DNA of 64,000 nt from Desulfocapsaceae bacterium (GCA_028697885.1 JAQVER010000002.1:36280-100279), one strand, 5' to 3'. Shown: positions 35,722-45,128, numbered from the stretch's first letter. Numbers and translations: made by a program. Notes: generated by a model from the sequence alone, not told the origin.

Positions 35722-38700
35722 TGGAGTTGGTCCGCCAACAATTAAAGGATGTCCATGAAAGGTTGACTGATTTTCAGAAAGCTACAGTTGAAGTTATCAT
35801 GTCAAGATATGGAAGTGATCGTGAGCGGAGAGTGCTTGTAGCCGATGAAGTAGGTTTAGGGAAAACGATTGTCGCGAAAGGAGTAATCGCAAGATTACTA
35901 GGACAAGCTTTGGCTCAGAAAAAAGGAGTTTTAAGGGTCACATACATTTGTTCTAATTTGGCATTAGCGCAAGAAAACAGAAGTAAGCTGGCTATTTTCC
36001 CAGGGAATATATCAAAAAATTATGTGCGGGATCCATCTTTTAGCCGTTTGGCGGAGTTGGGTGTTAATCCCGGAGGTATTGATAAAGGTGAAATTCTAGA
36101 AGTTTGCTCGCTGACGCCAGGAACCTCTTTTAATCTGACGCAAGGTCATGGCAACAAGCGCGAAAGATATATTATTTATCGTGCTCTTGCCAAACAAGCA
36201 GAGCTTGCCCATATAACTAAAGATCTAAGTGAATTTTTTCGTTATGAGGTCTCATCTTGGGAGTCTGAACGTGTCTGGTTTAATGCGCGCGGGGGGCATG
36301 TTCAGTCTGTTTTGGATGATTTTTCCAAAAGGATACAGCAACCAGTAACATTGTCAGCAGGAGATTGTGCCAGTCTTGATCTGGAAAACCCGACTTGGAT
36401 AACTTTATTATCCACTTTGGTCGCCCGTTTGAATACGAAGATGAACAACAAAGGGCTTAGCTTGCTTTCATACCGGGTTCGTAGCCATCTGCGGGTTTTG
36501 TTTGTTCAATGTTGTGCAAGTAACTTGTCTGCTGATTTATTTATTTTAGATGAATTTCAAAGATTTAAGGAACTTCTTAATACTAATGGTGAAACAGAAC
36601 AGGGGTTAATTGCCAAAGAGGTATTTCAAAAACAGGATTCTAGTAAAGTGCTCCTCCTTTCTGCTACACCTTATAAGGCTATTTCTAAATTGAGCGACGA
36701 TGAAACTCAGGATGCTCATCTTGATGAGTTGCGAAAATTGCTGGATTTTTTGGCTAATGGAGATCCTTCGCGATTGGAGAAATATGAAAAGCTGCGAGAG
36801 GAATTGCTTTCGCAGCTTTTGCGTTTAATGGACCGATCAGTTGCAGTTGAACATCTAGATCACAAGCCCAAGGATGGAGTAGAGTCAGTCCTTCGTCCCT
36901 TGATCTGCAGGACTGAGCGAGCACAGGTGAGTGAAAGTTTCGATACAGTCATGGCTACGAGTCATACCATTTGTGATGAGACTTTTAGTCGGTCTGATAT
37001 AGAGGCCTTTATTGCTATGGATCAACTTGGCCAGCAATTAGGAAAGTTGACAGCTGGACGACATGGGAATCAGCTCCTGGAGTTTTATAAAACCGCTCCA
37101 TGGGCATTGTCATTCTTGAGTGGTTATCAGCTTTGGAATCAACTAGAAAAATATCTTAAAACAGAAGAGCTCCAAAAGAGCCTAAAACTCTCAAAAGCGG
37201 CTTGGCTGCCGTATGAAAGAATTGACCGATATCAACTTGATATAGAGCATGATGCCCCAAATGCTAAAATTCGACTGCTTTCTAAAGTTGTTTTCGGAAG
37301 TAAAGGTGAGAGGCTATTATGGATCCCTTCCAGTATGTCGTACTACCCTAACCAAGGTGCATTTGAAAAGCAGGAAGGGTTCACAAAAACGTTACTGTTT
37401 TCTGCCTTTGTCTTGGCTCCGCGGGCGTTAAGCGGGATTTTATCTTATCAGGCTGAAAAAAGGTTGATTCCTAAGGGGAAAGGCCGCCGACCAAAATATT
37501 TTGGAAGATCTAACGCAGAAGAAGAGTCAAGGAAAAGGATTAGCCCAATAATACGATTTGATGGGAGGGCAAGTCTGGCTCCTTGGGCGTTGATATATCC
37601 TTGCCAAATTTTGATGGCAATGAAAATGGAGCCAGGAAATGTCTCTCTTGGGGAGTTGGTATCAGAGCGCAAGGAAATATTGGAACGTCGACTTGTGACT
37701 TTACGTGTATATGTTGATGCGAGCGAAAAGAAGACTGATAACTGGTATGCACTTGCCCCGTTTTTGCTAGATCGAGAAAATGGAAACAAGCTACAAATGG
37801 ATACCTGGCTATCCTCTCAAATCCAACAATTAAAAGACCATAGTAAGCACGTTGGGCGTTATAAACAGTTGTTGGTATTAAATGACCTCCTACGAAGTCA
37901 GGATCTTAAGCTTGGCCCAATGCCGGATGATTTGGCTGAATTCTTGGCAATGCTGTCCTTGGCAGGACCTGGCGTTTGTGCGTCTCGGTCATGGCTCAAA
38001 TTGTGGCCAGCATCAAATGATAATACAAGAAAAGATACAATAAAATATGCAACACAAGGGGCTATGGCCTTAGTCCAAATGTTTAATAAGCCAGAAGCAC
38101 AGAGAGTATTAAAAACCATTTTCATGGGGGAGAAACAACATTGGCGTAGTGTTTTGGAATACTGTGCTGATGGGAACGTGCAGGCTATGTTAGATGAGTA
38201 TGGACATTTATTGAAGTCGGCCGGGAATGATGCCTCCTCTGCAATTGAAAAGTTAGAAGGAGCTCTTGGCATAACTACGAGCTCTGTAACAGCCCAGCTT
38301 GACCAAGGCAAGAAGAGTAGTGTTAGTTTGCAGAAAGTTAGCTTAAGCTGTCATTATGCTGTGCCTCTTGGGAACCAGAAGATGACTGACGAAAAGGGTA
38401 TTATTAGGGTCGGTCATATTCGAGATGCTTTTAATTCTCCATTTCGGCCATTTGTGTTGAGTTCTACTTCGATTGGCCAAGAAGGATTAGATTTTCATTG
38501 GTATTGTAGCAGAGTCGTGCATTGGAATTTGCCCCAAAACCCGATAGATCTAGAACAACGTGAAGGACGTATTAATCGTTACAAATCCTTAACAGTCCGT
38601 CGTCGGGTAGCAGAACAATATCGGAATGTTCTCAATGGAGAGATTACTGAGGACTTATGGGACCAGTTGTTTTCAATAGCGGATGTCGATACTAAAGCTA

Positions 38701-38981
38701 CTAGGAAAAGCGATCTAATCCCTTATTGGCATATGCCAGAGGGTACTGCTAAATTAGAAAGACTTGTTCCTATGCTCCCGATGAGCAAAGAACCCCAAAG
38801 GCTTGATGAGATTTTAAGGATTTTGTCATTATATCGTCTGGCCTTTGGCCAACCTCGCCAACAAGAGTTGCTTGAAAATTTGCTTCATCGAGAAATGAGT
38901 GTCGCAGAAATTGAATTGATTAAACGTAAGTTGGTGATTGATCTCGCCCCTATTAACTATATCAATCTGACAGAATCCTAA
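35718..38981 (+). CDS. SNF2-like SF2 helicase of the PLD module
   Basis: The 1087-residue ATPase has Walker A in VADEVGLGKT near residue 45, motif II D278-EFQ, motif III SATPYK, and motifs V-VI near the C-terminus (STSIGQEGLDF, LEQREGRINRYK). A long insert sits between the two RecA lobes. This matches SNF2/DISARM-DrmA-like translocases. The start overlaps the PLD gene (ATGA-type). It is the last gene of the block; a 9-bp inverted repeat follows. DUF6361-PLD-helicase resembles the three-gene Azaca defence system as I remember it, which I cannot confirm here. Confidence 0.85.
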   Translation: MMELVRQQLKDVHERLTDFQKATVEVIMSRYGSDRERRVLVADEVGLGKTIVAKGVIARLLGQALAQKKGVLRVTYICSNLALAQENRSKLAIFPGNISKNYVRDPSFSRLAELGVNPGGIDKGEILEVCSLTPGTSFNLTQGHGNKRERYIIYRALAKQAELAHITKDLSEFFRYEVSSWESERVWFNARGGHVQSVLDDFSKRIQQPVTLSAGDCASLDLENPTWITLLSTLVARLNTKMNNKGLSLLSYRVRSHLRVLFVQCCASNLSADLFILDEFQRFKELLNTNGETEQGLIAKEVFQKQDSSKVLLLSATPYKAISKLSDDETQDAHLDELRKLLDFLANGDPSRLEKYEKLREELLSQLLRLMDRSVAVEHLDHKPKDGVESVLRPLICRTERAQVSESFDTVMATSHTICDETFSRSDIEAFIAMDQLGQQLGKLTAGRHGNQLLEFYKTAPWALSFLSGYQLWNQLEKYLKTEELQKSLKLSKAAWLPYERIDRYQLDIEHDAPNAKIRLLSKVVFGSKGERLLWIPSSMSYYPNQGAFEKQEGFTKTLLFSAFVLAPRALSGILSYQAEKRLIPKGKGRRPKYFGRSNAEEESRKRISPIIRFDGRASLAPWALIYPCQILMAMKMEPGNVSLGELVSERKEILERRLVTLRVYVDASEKKTDNWYALAPFLLDRENGNKLQMDTWLSSQIQQLKDHSKHVGRYKQLLVLNDLLRSQDLKLGPMPDDLAEFLAMLSLAGPGVCASRSWLKLWPASNDNTRKDTIKYATQGAMALVQMFNKPEAQRVLKTIFMGEKQHWRSVLEYCADGNVQAMLDEYGHLLKSAGNDASSAIEKLEGALGITTSSVTAQLDQGKKSSVSLQKVSLSCHYAVPLGNQKMTDEKGIIRVGHIRDAFNSPFRPFVLSSTSIGQEGLDFHWYCSRVVHWNLPQNPIDLEQREGRINRYKSLTVRRRVAEQYRNVLNGEITEDLWDQLFSIADVDTKATRKSDLIPYWHMPEGTAKLERLVPMLPMSKEPQRLDEILRILSLYRLAFGQPRQQELLENLLHREMSVAEIELIKRKLVIDLAPINYINLTES

Positions 38982-39019
38982 GGTTATCTTGTTTTGGCTC
39001 AGCGTGAATAGGATTTTCC

Positions 39020-39048
39020 TCCGTTTGTAATTGTTCATCACAAACGGA
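39020..39048. repeat. 9-bp inverted repeat after the defence block
   Basis: TCCGTTTGT (39020-39028) pairs perfectly with ACAAACGGA (39040-39048) around an 11-base loop. It lies about 40 bases past the last helicase stop, between converging genes. No T-tract follows, so it may be a weak or factor-assisted terminator, or an mRNA end-stabilising hairpin. Confidence 0.4.
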
Positions 39049-39109
39049 CCCAAACTCCAATTTACTCTGAACAAAACCACATTTACACAATCTTTTTTAC
39101 TCCCCCCCC

Positions 39110-39418
39110 TCAATTTTCTAAACAATATTTTCCAGATGTATGATATCCAGAAGGACAGTTACTTCCTGCTTTTAAAATGACTGTTTTAGCACTTTTACCA
39201 GCAAGGCAATAATTACCTGAAGAATGATATCCTGAAGGACAACTGCCAAGTTTTATAATGGCAAACTTAGCATTTTTACCGGGAATACAATATTTACCTG
39301 AAGCATGATAGCCTGTCGGGCAACTTCCATTTTTTAATAATGGGGATAAATTGCCTGAGCTGGCCAGTGCTGGACTTAAAATCAGAATAGCAAATATTAT
39401 ATAAAAAGATTTTAACAT
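39110..39418 (-). CDS. Small secreted triple-repeat cysteine protein
   Basis: From the ATG at 39418 the product is 102 residues with a clear signal peptide (FYIIFAILILSPALA). Three tandem repeats of about 27 residues follow, each containing CPxGYHxSGxYC. An in-frame ATG at 39457 would add 13 polar residues and spoil the signal peptide, so I prefer the inner start. Two cysteines per repeat suggest disulfide-bonded periplasmic or secreted modules. The family is not one I can name. It lies between the defence block and a run of small minus-strand genes. Confidence 0.7.
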   Translation of the reverse strand: MLKSFYIIFAILILSPALASSGNLSPLLKNGSCPTGYHASGKYCIPGKNAKFAIIKLGSCPSGYHSSGNYCLAGKSAKTVILKAGSNCPSGYHTSGKYCLEN

Positions 39419-39509
39419 ATTGGATCTGCTGTTAGTGCTGCTATTTTTAGGGAACATTGAATAATTGTTTTTATAGAATTAACCGCTATATGTGGCGATT
39501 TATATCTGG

Positions 39510-39692
39510 TCATATCCTATCTTTCACAATAATCTCTTCACAAACAGCACACAAAATATCAGGATCAGTGCTTCGATCAATCAGTTTCCATTGACCTGTC
39601 AGAATGGAAGTAATTTCCCCCTTTTTACAGGCCTCACATACCCAGATTTCCTTATTAGCTTTGTTTGTTGTTCGATATTTGTACTTGTTCAT
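39510..39692 (-). CDS. Small zinc-ribbon-like protein
   Basis: A 60-residue product with two CxxC pairs (VCEAC and LCAVC) spaced about 30 residues apart, as in zinc ribbons. A weak ACAGAGA ribosome site precedes the ATG. No other motif is visible. It may bind nucleic acid or protein through the zinc site. Context gives no clearer role. Confidence 0.55.
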   Translation of the reverse strand: MNKYKYRTTNKANKEIWVCEACKKGEITSILTGQWKLIDRSTDPDILCAVCEEIIVKDRI

Positions 39693-39824
39693 GATTCTCT
39701 GTTTATACCGCTATTACCCGTGAAACTGATGTGGATTTAAAAAATATCGACACCAACGAGTTCAGTCTTTGATGTCGAGTATGGAAAAGTAAAAGGATAA
39801 TACTGTTGTTATAGCTATCGTGAT

Positions 39825-40766
39825 TTATCCCATAAAATCAACCGTTACAACTTCCATCTCAGTCAACGGTCTGTTTTTGAAATCTTTTTTCCATCGTAAA
39901 GCAGCAAGTTGTTTTCCCTCAACGATATTGTAATCCAGACAGGCCGTATTGTGGGTAAAGGATTCATCCACGGGCAACTTGGCATAATGGCCGAAAAAGA
40001 CAGGGGGAGCATCTCCGGGGTAGGCATCCATCGATTGATCACCACAATGAAGACTTAACGAGTCATTGAAGTGAAGTTCCAAGAAATCCTGCGGGAGAAT
40101 AGCCGCCTCTCCCAAAGTGTGCAGTTGTTCTTTCCACCACTTCAGGCGAAAACTCTCGCGTTGGTTGTTGTCTGTGTCAAAAAAAGAATAACCAGATTTC
40201 AGGGAACGTTCCGGACCCTTGAGAAGGGTTTCTATTACCCTGTACTCGTTGGTATTTTTATCAACCGATCTCAGAAGAAAGTCTTGGTTGAGATGATTGT
40301 TGTAGCGCTCATCTACGAAACAAACAGCCTCATGATCCCAGCAGGCATGGACCATACGCAGTTCCCCAAGGTCCAGATACAGAGGCAGTGTCTGAAACCA
40401 GTTGATTACTTGCTCACGCTCTTCTTTGTCTGGATAATCATTCAGAAAGGCTTGATGCTGCCCTGTATTTTTTTCGCTATGATCACGCAGGAATTCCTTG
40501 TCGTTTTCTCCGCTCCGAGTGTGATAGCAAATGGCGTTATATTCATGGTTGCCCATGACCGCTGAGGCTAATCCAGCTTGGACAAGCCTTTGCACAATTT
40601 CGATTGTCCGTCTGTTCTCGGGGCCACGATCGATAAAGTCCCCCAGGAAAAGCAACCGACTCTCTTTAGGGTAATATTTTCCATCGGTGGAGTAGCCCAG
40701 CTTGTCAAGAAGACACTCCAGCTCGCGGGCATGGCCATGGATATCCCCTATAATGTCATACTCCAC
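39825..40766 (-). CDS. PrpE/ApaH-like metallophosphoesterase
   Basis: About 313 residues. The phosphoesterase motifs are all present: GDIHGH near the start, GDFIDRG about 40 residues later, GNHE, and histidines in the C-terminal half (GHYAK). These bind two metal ions. Relatives hydrolyse diadenosine tetraphosphate or act as protein or nucleotide phosphatases. I chose GTG at 40766 because GGAGG lies six bases upstream; a TTG two codons earlier is too close to it. The next gene leftward is more than 100 bases away. The substrate is not known. Confidence 0.85.
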   Translation of the reverse strand: MEYDIIGDIHGHARELECLLDKLGYSTDGKYYPKESRLLFLGDFIDRGPENRRTIEIVQRLVQAGLASAVMGNHEYNAICYHTRSGENDKEFLRDHSEKNTGQHQAFLNDYPDKEEREQVINWFQTLPLYLDLGELRMVHACWDHEAVCFVDERYNNHLNQDFLLRSVDKNTNEYRVIETLLKGPERSLKSGYSFFDTDNNQRESFRLKWWKEQLHTLGEAAILPQDFLELHFNDSLSLHCGDQSMDAYPGDAPPVFFGHYAKLPVDESFTHNTACLDYNIVEGKQLAALRWKKDFKNRPLTEMEVVTVDFMG

Positions 40767-40836
40767 CCTCAACCTCCGTATGCGTGTTTGAAAATTTGAT
40801 CAATGGCTCTGGCTTCCTCTAAATATACCTTCATAC

Positions 40837-41358
40837 TTAGTCACACAGAGGCAAGTTGTATGAGTTTATAAGTCCATCAAGATGGATTGCTATTAAATCA
40901 AGACTTGATTCGAACTTATGTCCATCGCCATAAACTTTAATTATTTCAGTCTCATCTTTCAATTCTTCATATACTGCGTTCATGTCAAGAACTCCATCAT
41001 TCATATCTATCAATACTACTGTGTCAGTAAGGGGATAAGAAGATGCCTTTACCCTGTTTTTAGTGTAATTTTCAGGATTCAGACAAGGATTGATCAGTAA
41101 GCACTTCACTCCAAATCGCCTTGAAAGATACCGGGCGTAATAGCCTCCAAGAGAATGACCTACAAGAACAATCTCATCATCCCACTTGTTTATTTCTTCA
41201 CTCAATCTATTTACATGTGTGCTTACTACGCTTTCTGATATGTGATCAACTTCATCACATATCAACTTGTATCCTCGAACAGCACAGTATTTTTCAAGAA
41301 AAATGTACTTACTTGATTTCCTTGACGACTCGAAGCCGTGATAGAATATAATTTTCAT
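40837..41358 (-). CDS. YqiA-like alpha/beta-hydrolase esterase
   Basis: The 173-residue protein begins MKIIFYHGFESS, with the nucleophile elbow GHSLGG and a C-terminal GDGH as the likely His of the triad; an Asp is in VLIDMNDGVL. This is the small YqiA/UPF0227 esterase pattern. The ATG at 41358 has GGAG six bases upstream, so I prefer it to the ATG four codons earlier. It probably cleaves short acyl esters in the cytoplasm. It has no obvious partner here. Confidence 0.8.
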   Translation of the reverse strand: MKIIFYHGFESSRKSSKYIFLEKYCAVRGYKLICDEVDHISESVVSTHVNRLSEEINKWDDEIVLVGHSLGGYYARYLSRRFGVKCLLINPCLNPENYTKNRVKASSYPLTDTVVLIDMNDGVLDMNAVYEELKDETEIIKVYGDGHKFESSLDLIAIHLDGLINSYNLPLCD

Positions 41359-41523
41359 TGGGTACTCCATGATGATGTAATGTTATCAGACGGCCCTGGG
41401 TGAAAAATATGCCAAAGAAACAATCTCCCAATAGTAATCTTCAAGTCTGACTGGAAAAGCTTGGGCGTGGATCCGGTTCTACGAAGTAACAAACCTTACG
41501 TGTCGAACTCATATATTTCCCCT

Positions 41524-41802
41524 TCAGCCGGGTGTCTCAAAATTATAATTCACAAAGGTATAACCCGACTGCGATCGACTAATCGTCGTTGCTGAAATTG
41601 TTGGAACATTTTTCTTTACTAAATCTGACAAATCTTCGTCAGAAAGGTTTATTACCTCATCAGCGATGAAAATAACACTTTCAGCCTTGATGCCATCCCA
41701 GAACCATTTCTGCCACAATACTCGAAAGTTACCAATTGTTTTTTCTTCCTGTTGGAGGATATTGGTGTCCTCTTCAATAGGAACATTCTCAAATATACTC
41801 AT
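41524..41802 (-). CDS. Hypothetical protein, divergent from WYL gene
   Basis: A 92-residue acidic protein with a strong GGGGGAG ribosome site. It has no membrane segment and no motif I recognise. It is transcribed away from the WYL regulator across a 243-base gap that contains matching inverted half-sites, so it may be under WYL control. Confidence 0.6.
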   Translation of the reverse strand: MSIFENVPIEEDTNILQQEEKTIGNFRVLWQKWFWDGIKAESVIFIADEVINLSDEDLSDLVKKNVPTISATTISRSQSGYTFVNYNFETPG

Positions 41803-41846
41803 ATCTCCCCCTTAATTGTTTTTTGATTTTTTTCTCTCATATGAAG

Positions 41847-41968
41847 AAGGATAACCCGTGGATGTGACGCATTTGTATACAGGCGATTCTTTTTTCGCCA
41901 TTTTGCGCTTCTTCTGTTAGGTTTTAATTTAATTGGATGAGGCAGATTAAAAACAGTTTGTTATCCTT
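41847..41968. promoter_or_regulatory. Paired inverted half-sites in the WYL divergent promoter region
   Basis: AAGGATAAC at 41847-41855 and its exact complement GTTATCCTT at 41960-41968 lie about 104 bases apart between the divergent genes. WYL-type regulators of the BrxR/CapW kind bind inverted repeats near their own promoters. A looping operator is a possible reading, but a 9-mer pair can occur by chance. Confidence 0.35.
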
Positions 41969-42045
41969 TATGATTTCTGAAGTAACATACCAGTGAGACG
42001 ACTCTGGTTACGATCGATTTTTTTAGATAATATAGGAAAAGGTAG

Positions 42046-43056
42046 ATGCGAGGCGCAAACCTGATCAAGATACTTAAGGTCATCGACATGCTCGGCAGCC
42101 ATCGTGGCGCTACCGTGGAGCAGATCGCCGAGGAGTTGGAGATAGACCGGACCAATGTCTATAAATGGCTGAAGATTGTTGAAGAAGAATTAGGCTTTCC
42201 AGTTCTGAGTGAAAAGGATCCGGTGGAGAACCGGACACGAAAGAAGCTGGACAAAGACTTCCATCAAAAGATGGGCCCTTTGAATCTGCCGGATGTCAAA
42301 TTAACACCTCAGGAACTTATTGCTCTGTTTTTTCTCAAGGGTGAGGCCAAAACATTGAAAGGCTGTGGCCTGGCGGACAACGTTCAATCCGCATTCTCCA
42401 AGATTTCTTTGTTCGCCCCAAAGGGGATGGCTGAGAAACTGGATAAGCTGCGCTCTCTCTTTCTTCTTGATGCTAAAATGGCCAAGAACTACCGCGGCAA
42501 GGAGCAGATTATCGACGATCTCACCGAGGCCATGTTGGTCAGTCATACCTGTAAAATTTCCTATCATGCCTTTCATGACGATAAACATAAAAGTTTCAAG
42601 ATTGACCCTCTTCATTTCTTCGAGCACCAGGGTGGCCTCTACCTCTTTGTGAATGCAACCAGCTATGGTGATATTCGTGTCCTGGCAGTAGAGCGGATTC
42701 TCAAGGTGGAGGGAACCGGGGAAGGATTTACCTATCCTGTTGACTTTGACCCGGACGAAAAGCTCAAACATGCATTTGGTCTGGTTTATGATGATCCGTT
42801 GGAAGTAGAGATCTGGTTCTCTTGTAAACAGGCCCGCTATATCTCCGAGCGAATCTGGTCGGCAAACCAACAAATCATCCGTCATGATGATGGCTCTATT
42901 ATCTTGAAAATGGAAACATCAGGGCGGCATGAGATTAAAAGATGGTTGCTTGGGTATGGGGCTGAGGCCAAAGTGTTGCAACCTGAGGAGTTAAGGAAGG
43001 AAATGATTGATGAGATCCTACAGCTTTGCGAAATTTACCCCCAAATATCTGCATAG
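42046..43056 (+). CDS. WYL-domain transcriptional regulator
   Basis: The 336-residue protein has an N-terminal winged helix-turn-helix (GATVEQIAEELEIDRTNVYKWL). A linker precedes the WYL domain from about residue 165 (CKISYHAFHDD, DPLHFFEHQGGLYLF, RVLAVERI). A WCX-like C-terminal domain ends the protein. WYL proteins sense ligands and often repress phage-defence genes (BrxR, CapW). It is preceded by AGGAAAAGG. The nearby PD-(D/E)XK gene could be one of its targets. This is the second regulator in the accessory zone, independent of the sigma-54 switch. Confidence 0.88.
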   Translation: MRGANLIKILKVIDMLGSHRGATVEQIAEELEIDRTNVYKWLKIVEEELGFPVLSEKDPVENRTRKKLDKDFHQKMGPLNLPDVKLTPQELIALFFLKGEAKTLKGCGLADNVQSAFSKISLFAPKGMAEKLDKLRSLFLLDAKMAKNYRGKEQIIDDLTEAMLVSHTCKISYHAFHDDKHKSFKIDPLHFFEHQGGLYLFVNATSYGDIRVLAVERILKVEGTGEGFTYPVDFDPDEKLKHAFGLVYDDPLEVEIWFSCKQARYISERIWSANQQIIRHDDGSIILKMETSGRHEIKRWLLGYGAEAKVLQPEELRKEMIDEILQLCEIYPQISA

Positions 43057-43171
43057 ATATAAGGACAGTCGTAAGCAATATCAATATAGAAAATTTGGCT
43101 CCTTGCTGTCTTATATGGGAAAATGGAAGTCAGATTTTATAATTTCTACGGTAGGAGTACGAGCATGAGTT

Positions 43172-43360
43172 ATGAGAAATTATCGTCTAATCAAGGCAAC
43201 TTCTATATGTCATCCTGATCTTGATAGTGAAGATATCCTCCTATCAATTAGTCCGGAACATTTGGGAAAAGACCTCTATGGGAAACTCAACCCCCCCACC
43301 TTTCTAGACTCCCGGTACGCGGAAGTGACGAGGCATTTAGTTGATGCCATTCCCGCGTAA
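43172..43360 (+). CDS. Doubtful small ORF
   Basis: A 62-codon frame lies in the 445-base gap between the WYL gene and the nuclease gene. The GGAG site nearby suits an out-of-frame ATG at 43165 (17 codons) better than this start. No motif is visible. It may be a decayed gene. Confidence 0.2.
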   Translation: MRNYRLIKATSICHPDLDSEDILLSISPEHLGKDLYGKLNPPTFLDSRYAEVTRHLVDAIPA

Positions 43361-43501
43361 ATTGAAAGCTAGTCTTTATGGGGTACCTAAATACCTTTAG
43401 CTTAGTATTGTATAGAGTCACTTTTGGAAATATCTGTACTTGGTTTTGATTAGCGCCGAAATATTGTCAAGTAAGTTTGTCGAAATAAAAACAAGGGAAC
43501 T

Positions 43502-44728
43502 ATGAATCTTTTTAAGGTTATTGCCTCAGGTAAACATTCATTCAGGGAAGAGTTTGTCTCAGCCTTTTTTGCCTATTTGCTTGCTCCAAACATGGATCAT
43601 GGCCTAGGAACCAGTTTGTTTTCTTCATTAGTGCGGCGCATTGGTGATAAAAATAAAAATCCAAAACTTGTAAATCTTGCTCAGGAACTCACTGATGAAT
43701 TAAGGACGGATTTCTTTAATGAGGAAAACGGCCAAGTTGAGATTGATATTGAATTCAGATATGAATTACCAGGAGGAAAATCAGGATTTGTCGATATCGT
43801 GGCACACTATAAAAACTGGTATTTCATCATTGAAAATAAAATAATTCAGTCTTCTAAAACAAAAAATCAGCTTAGGGAACAATATCTGGGGACAAAAGAC
43901 CGATTGACAAAACTCCATGGAGACAATCTTATTATTGTTCAAATTTACCTTGTGCCTGCTTTAGCAGGGCAGGGAGGGTGGTCAAGTTCTCAAGCATTTC
44001 TAGACGAATTGCATACAAAATACCAAGGTGAAGACTTTGGAACTTTGCTCTATTGGCAAGAACCTAGTGACAGTGATGAACTCTCAGTTCTCGCTATTCT
44101 CAAAGATCTGCTCAATAAAGAATTTATAGGGGCGATCAGCCCCTTGGCCTATGATACTAAACAAGTTATTAAATCCTTTATCAATTTCTGTCTAAGTGAA
44201 TTTTCCGGCTACAGCTACACAAAGCAAACACAAAGGCAAATTGTCGACCACACGGATAAAATATTAGTCAGCGACCTTTTGATGCAGCAGGATGATCTTT
44301 ATGTTGGCATTCAATGGGGAAAGGGTGGTCTTGTTAATAAAGCTTGGCGAAATTCTCTTTTCAAAGATGAGCAATTGACGGTCAGCACTTCCCCAAAAGG
44401 CTGGCAATATTTGCCAATAGCGGTGTTCCAAAAGATCTGCACATGGGCTATGAACCCTGACAATAATGACCTCAAGGGGGTAGAGTGGTATGGAAAACCG
44501 TTTGGTACAGTCAATATGTATAGAGTGGCGAAGACTGCTGGCAACGATATTTATATTGGAATACAAGGTGGACTTGAAAAACTCAAGGCGATGACCTTGG
44601 CGGATTTTATGGCCAAAGAAATGTGGGAAATTAGCAATACTCGAAAATCTGCAAATTGGTTCTCTGGTAAAGATTTCTGTGACGTCGTTGAGGAGAAAAA
44701 TATTTTGTCTATAATGGATGAGGCTTGA
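43502..44728 (+). CDS. PD-(D/E)XK nuclease-family protein
   Basis: This 408-residue protein has the restriction-like core D98 (FVDIVAHY) then E111-N-K113 (IIENKI), with a helix after it rich in Lys and Gln. This is the PDDEXK_4-like arrangement. A C-terminal region of about 200 residues of unknown fold follows. It starts at ATG after AAGGGAA. Stand-alone members of this family are common in defence islands and may cut DNA alone or with an unknown partner. The WYL gene upstream could regulate it. Confidence 0.75.
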   Translation: MNLFKVIASGKHSFREEFVSAFFAYLLAPNMDHGLGTSLFSSLVRRIGDKNKNPKLVNLAQELTDELRTDFFNEENGQVEIDIEFRYELPGGKSGFVDIVAHYKNWYFIIENKIIQSSKTKNQLREQYLGTKDRLTKLHGDNLIIVQIYLVPALAGQGGWSSSQAFLDELHTKYQGEDFGTLLYWQEPSDSDELSVLAILKDLLNKEFIGAISPLAYDTKQVIKSFINFCLSEFSGYSYTKQTQRQIVDHTDKILVSDLLMQQDDLYVGIQWGKGGLVNKAWRNSLFKDEQLTVSTSPKGWQYLPIAVFQKICTWAMNPDNNDLKGVEWYGKPFGTVNMYRVAKTAGNDIYIGIQGGLEKLKAMTLADFMAKEMWEISNTRKSANWFSGKDFCDVVEEKNILSIMDEA

Positions 44729-44810
44729 AACTAGGGTTGAAAGAGAAACACTAGCTTTTTAATTAACTGATATAGTATTTTGAATACCCGTCCTAGCTTA
44801 GGAGGAGATC

Positions 44811-45128
44811 ATGCCTAATGGAGAATCAAAAAACTGGATACGGTTTCTGGTAACACTAGAATCATTTTATATTTTACATGGAAAATGGCCGACAGTAGTT
44901 CATTTATATCCTTTTTTCATAAAAGAACTTCAAGAAAAATTGACAGGGCGAGATTTTCAGCGGCTTCAACCATAAGTCAAACTTGAACCAGATGATGACA
45001 ACCCTTTTCTAGCTTTAGATGATACAGACAATAGGTTTGATTACTCCAGGGAAATTAGTCCAGATAACACACCTTCAGTTAGAGCCATCGATTGGCTCAA
45101 AATAGCGAATCCAAGTTATTATGATTAA
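44811..45128 (+). pseudogene. Small gene broken by in-frame TAA
   Basis: A strong GGAGGAG site precedes ATG at 44811. The frame runs 54 codons to a TAA at 44973-44975 and then continues in the same frame for 50 more codons to 45128. The second half is acidic and ends in an aromatic-rich segment. The shared frame and good ribosome site suggest an originally 105-residue protein interrupted by one nonsense change. The family is unknown; the first half alone could still be made. Confidence 0.45.

Noticed and set aside
7666..38981. BREX system
   Set aside because: A WYL regulator and methyltransferases are near, but no PglZ phosphatase, BrxA, BrxC-type or BrxL gene can be seen.
32669..38981. DISARM system
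   Set aside because: Helicase and PLD genes are present, but no DUF1998 (DrmB) protein is seen, and the methyltransferases are clear type I subunits.
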